Assembly (NCBI RefSeq): GCF_001748245.1
Contig: NZ_BDFO01000001.1
Location: 3,122,471-3,186,470, forward strand
Direction: 5' to 3'
DNA from: Oligoflexus tunisiensis
Lineage (GTDB): Bacteria > Bdellovibrionota_B > Oligoflexia > Oligoflexales > Oligoflexaceae
Length of the DNA: 64,000 nt
Part shown: one piece after another, positions 62,888 through 64,000 of the stretch
How the letters are laid out: the number at the start of each line of letters is the position of its first letter
Numbering within the stretch: position 1 is the first letter of the stretch
Translations under genes and position numbers: made by a program
Notes under the pieces: model-generated
Database searches by the model: none
What the model was told of the DNA's origin: nothing
The model's input: the letters and a program-made list of their open reading frames with translations, nothing else

Positions 62888-62984
62888 ACCGCGGTACTCC
62901 TTCTTAACTCCCAGTCTATCGGTAGGGCGTTGCAAATATTTATTCAGAAGCTCTTAGCAAATTGTATGTTTAGGAAGGAATTGT

Positions 62985-64000
62985 TCAGGCAGCAGATGTT
63001 TCGTGTCGCGCAAGAGGTTGTGAGAAAAGATCCCCAGGCAGTCTGATCTCGAAGAGGAAGGGCTGGAATCCTTGAGCGGATGGTGTGGCCGCAGGGAACT
63101 GCACGGTGATGGAACCTCCCAGTTTTTCAAGGTAACTGCGGACGGCATCCATGCCGACGCCACGTCCGGATACATCGCTCACCTGGCTGGCTGTCGAAAG
63201 TCCGGGATAAAAAATAAGTTCACCCGCTTCCTGCGGTGTGAGTTGGCCGGTCGCCCTGATGAGCTTTTTTTCCCGAGCCAGGCTGCAGATGCGCTCCAGG
63301 TCCAGGCCGCGACCATCATCCTGATAAGTCAGAACCACAGCCGTGTCCTGCCAATGAGCGGTCATGCAGATCGTGCCGTTGATGGGTTTATGTTTCCGGA
63401 GACGCTCGGCCGGCTCCTCGATACCGTGATCCATGGAATTCCGGAGAAGATGCACGAGAATCTTACGGATCAGGCGGTCTCCGTTTCCATTGATATGGAG
63501 ATCCGTGACATCAAGGTGAATCACGGGTTTTTCTTTTTTCAAATCCTTGGCCAAAGTTTCCGTACATTGGCAGAGTTCCGTCAGGAGCTGGTGCATCGGA
63601 GTAAAGAGCGAGCTGATGAAAAACGACTGCAGGGACTGCAGAAAGTTGGGGGCTTCCTCGCGGCGCGCGCTCGCGATCCGGTATTCCTGGTAGAGCTGCA
63701 TCAGTACCGATTCCGAAAGGGAAACGTCCCGTTCACCGTGGGTTTTGCGCCCCAGCTTGCCCTGGTTGATGGACTCATAGGTTCGCAGGATGGCCTCAGC
63801 CTCATCGAGATCGAGGTTCATGCGCTGCACATCCCAATGCACAGCCGGATCATTTTGCAGTTGCGCATAGTATTGTTCCACGTCGTGGAAAACCTTGGTC
63901 ATCTTTTTCAGATAGAGGGAACGCGCGGCGCCCTTCATGGTATGCATGTTGATAAAGAGAACCTTGAGAACCTCCATGTCCTTGAACTGGATGCTCTGGG
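62985..64000 (-). CDS. CheA-like kinase, C-terminal part (gene runs off the window)
   Basis: The reading frame is open from 64000 through to the stop at 62985, and about 338 codons are visible. It holds the Hpt motif INMHTMKGAARSLYL, a linker, and the CheA P4-like ATPase with LRNSMDHGIEE, DDGRGLDLERI, IFYPGLST and SGRGVGMDAV, ending LFEIRLPGDLF. There is no P5/CheW or receiver. By comparison with the other copies its missing front should contain a PAS-like domain and a sensor, perhaps 7TMR-DISM or a kinase/AAA fusion. It stands directly upstream of the giant kinase at 56891, so the two may be co-transcribed. Confidence 0.9.
   Translation of the reverse strand, partial: QSIQFKDMEVLKVLFINMHTMKGAARSLYLKKMTKVFHDVEQYYAQLQNDPAVHWDVQRMNLDLDEAEAILRTYESINQGKLGRKTHGERDVSLSESVLMQLYQEYRIASARREEAPNFLQSLQSFFISSLFTPMHQLLTELCQCTETLAKDLKKEKPVIHLDVTDLHINGNGDRLIRKILVHLLRNSMDHGIEEPAERLRKHKPINGTICMTAHWQDTAVVLTYQDDGRGLDLERICSLAREKKLIRATGQLTPQEAGELIFYPGLSTASQVSDVSGRGVGMDAVRSYLEKLGGSITVQFPAATPSAQGFQPFLFEIRLPGDLFSQPLARHETSAA

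Overview
The window looks like chromosomal DNA of a Gram-negative, signalling-rich environmental bacterium. The best guess is a member of the Bdellovibrionota, class Oligoflexia (Oligoflexus-like). This is inferred from the gene families present: a TIGR02147-type regulator next to a lipoprotein, many lipobox-bearing secreted hydrolases, 7TMR-DISM kinases, very large Ser/Thr-kinase/AAA/histidine-kinase fusions, and moderately high GC with scattered GTG and TTG starts. No rRNA or tRNA gene, CRISPR array, prophage or intact transposon was seen. The only mobile trace is an IS481-like transposase fragment at 19.1-19.6 kb.

Layout. 0-3 kb: the end of a CheA-like kinase, a metzincin lipoprotein and a papain-like cysteine peptidase lipoprotein. 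2.9-9.6 kb: a two-domain KaiC-like ATPase overlapping a hybrid histidine kinase, then divergently a dCache hybrid kinase overlapping an exported isoaspartyl peptidase. 9.6-16.4 kb: a methyltransferase-like protein, a DUF2939-like membrane protein, a 7TMR-DISM CheA-like kinase, an ElaB/YqjD-like tail-anchored protein and a Cys-rich secreted protein. 16.4-23.3 kb: a secreted tail-collar-like protein, a TIGR02147 regulator with its coupled lipoprotein, the IS481 fragment, an astacin-like lipoprotein and a 690-residue coiled-coil lipoprotein with an acidic repeat tail. 23.3-30.2 kb (minus strand): a lipase-maturation-factor homologue, an FAD desaturase-like enzyme, an exported nucleoside hydrolase, a DUF2007-GrpE fusion, a baeRF protein and a Csp/DUF326 copper-storage-like protein. 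30.3-49.5 kb: a 2005-residue kinase fusion, a GH18 chitinase, an outer-membrane-like protein, a GH-like lipoprotein, a REC-REC-TPR protein, a CxxC protein, an aldo/keto reductase, a second 7TMR-DISM kinase, a GH19 chitinase and a DUF4874/DUF4832 lipoprotein. 49.8-56.9 kb: a complete RND efflux operon and a DM9-like lipoprotein. 56.9-64 kb: a second roughly 2000-residue kinase fusion and another truncated CheA-like kinase.

The strongest unexplained pattern is a repeated C-terminal signalling module: coiled coil, PAS-like domain, Hpt, and CheA-P4-like ATPase. Four genes carry it in full. Two more, cut by the window edges, show the part that falls inside the window. The module is joined to different front ends: 7TM receptors, or a Ser/Thr kinase plus AAA/TPR/GAF. 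None of the visible copies has a CheW-binding (P5) domain or its own receiver, so they probably phosphorylate receivers encoded elsewhere. The only receiver protein in the window without its own kinase domain is the REC-REC-TPR protein at 40.5-42.3 kb. The other major theme is an exported hydrolase set (chitinases, metallo- and cysteine peptidases, GH-like protein, nucleoside hydrolase), consistent with a scavenging or predatory lifestyle.
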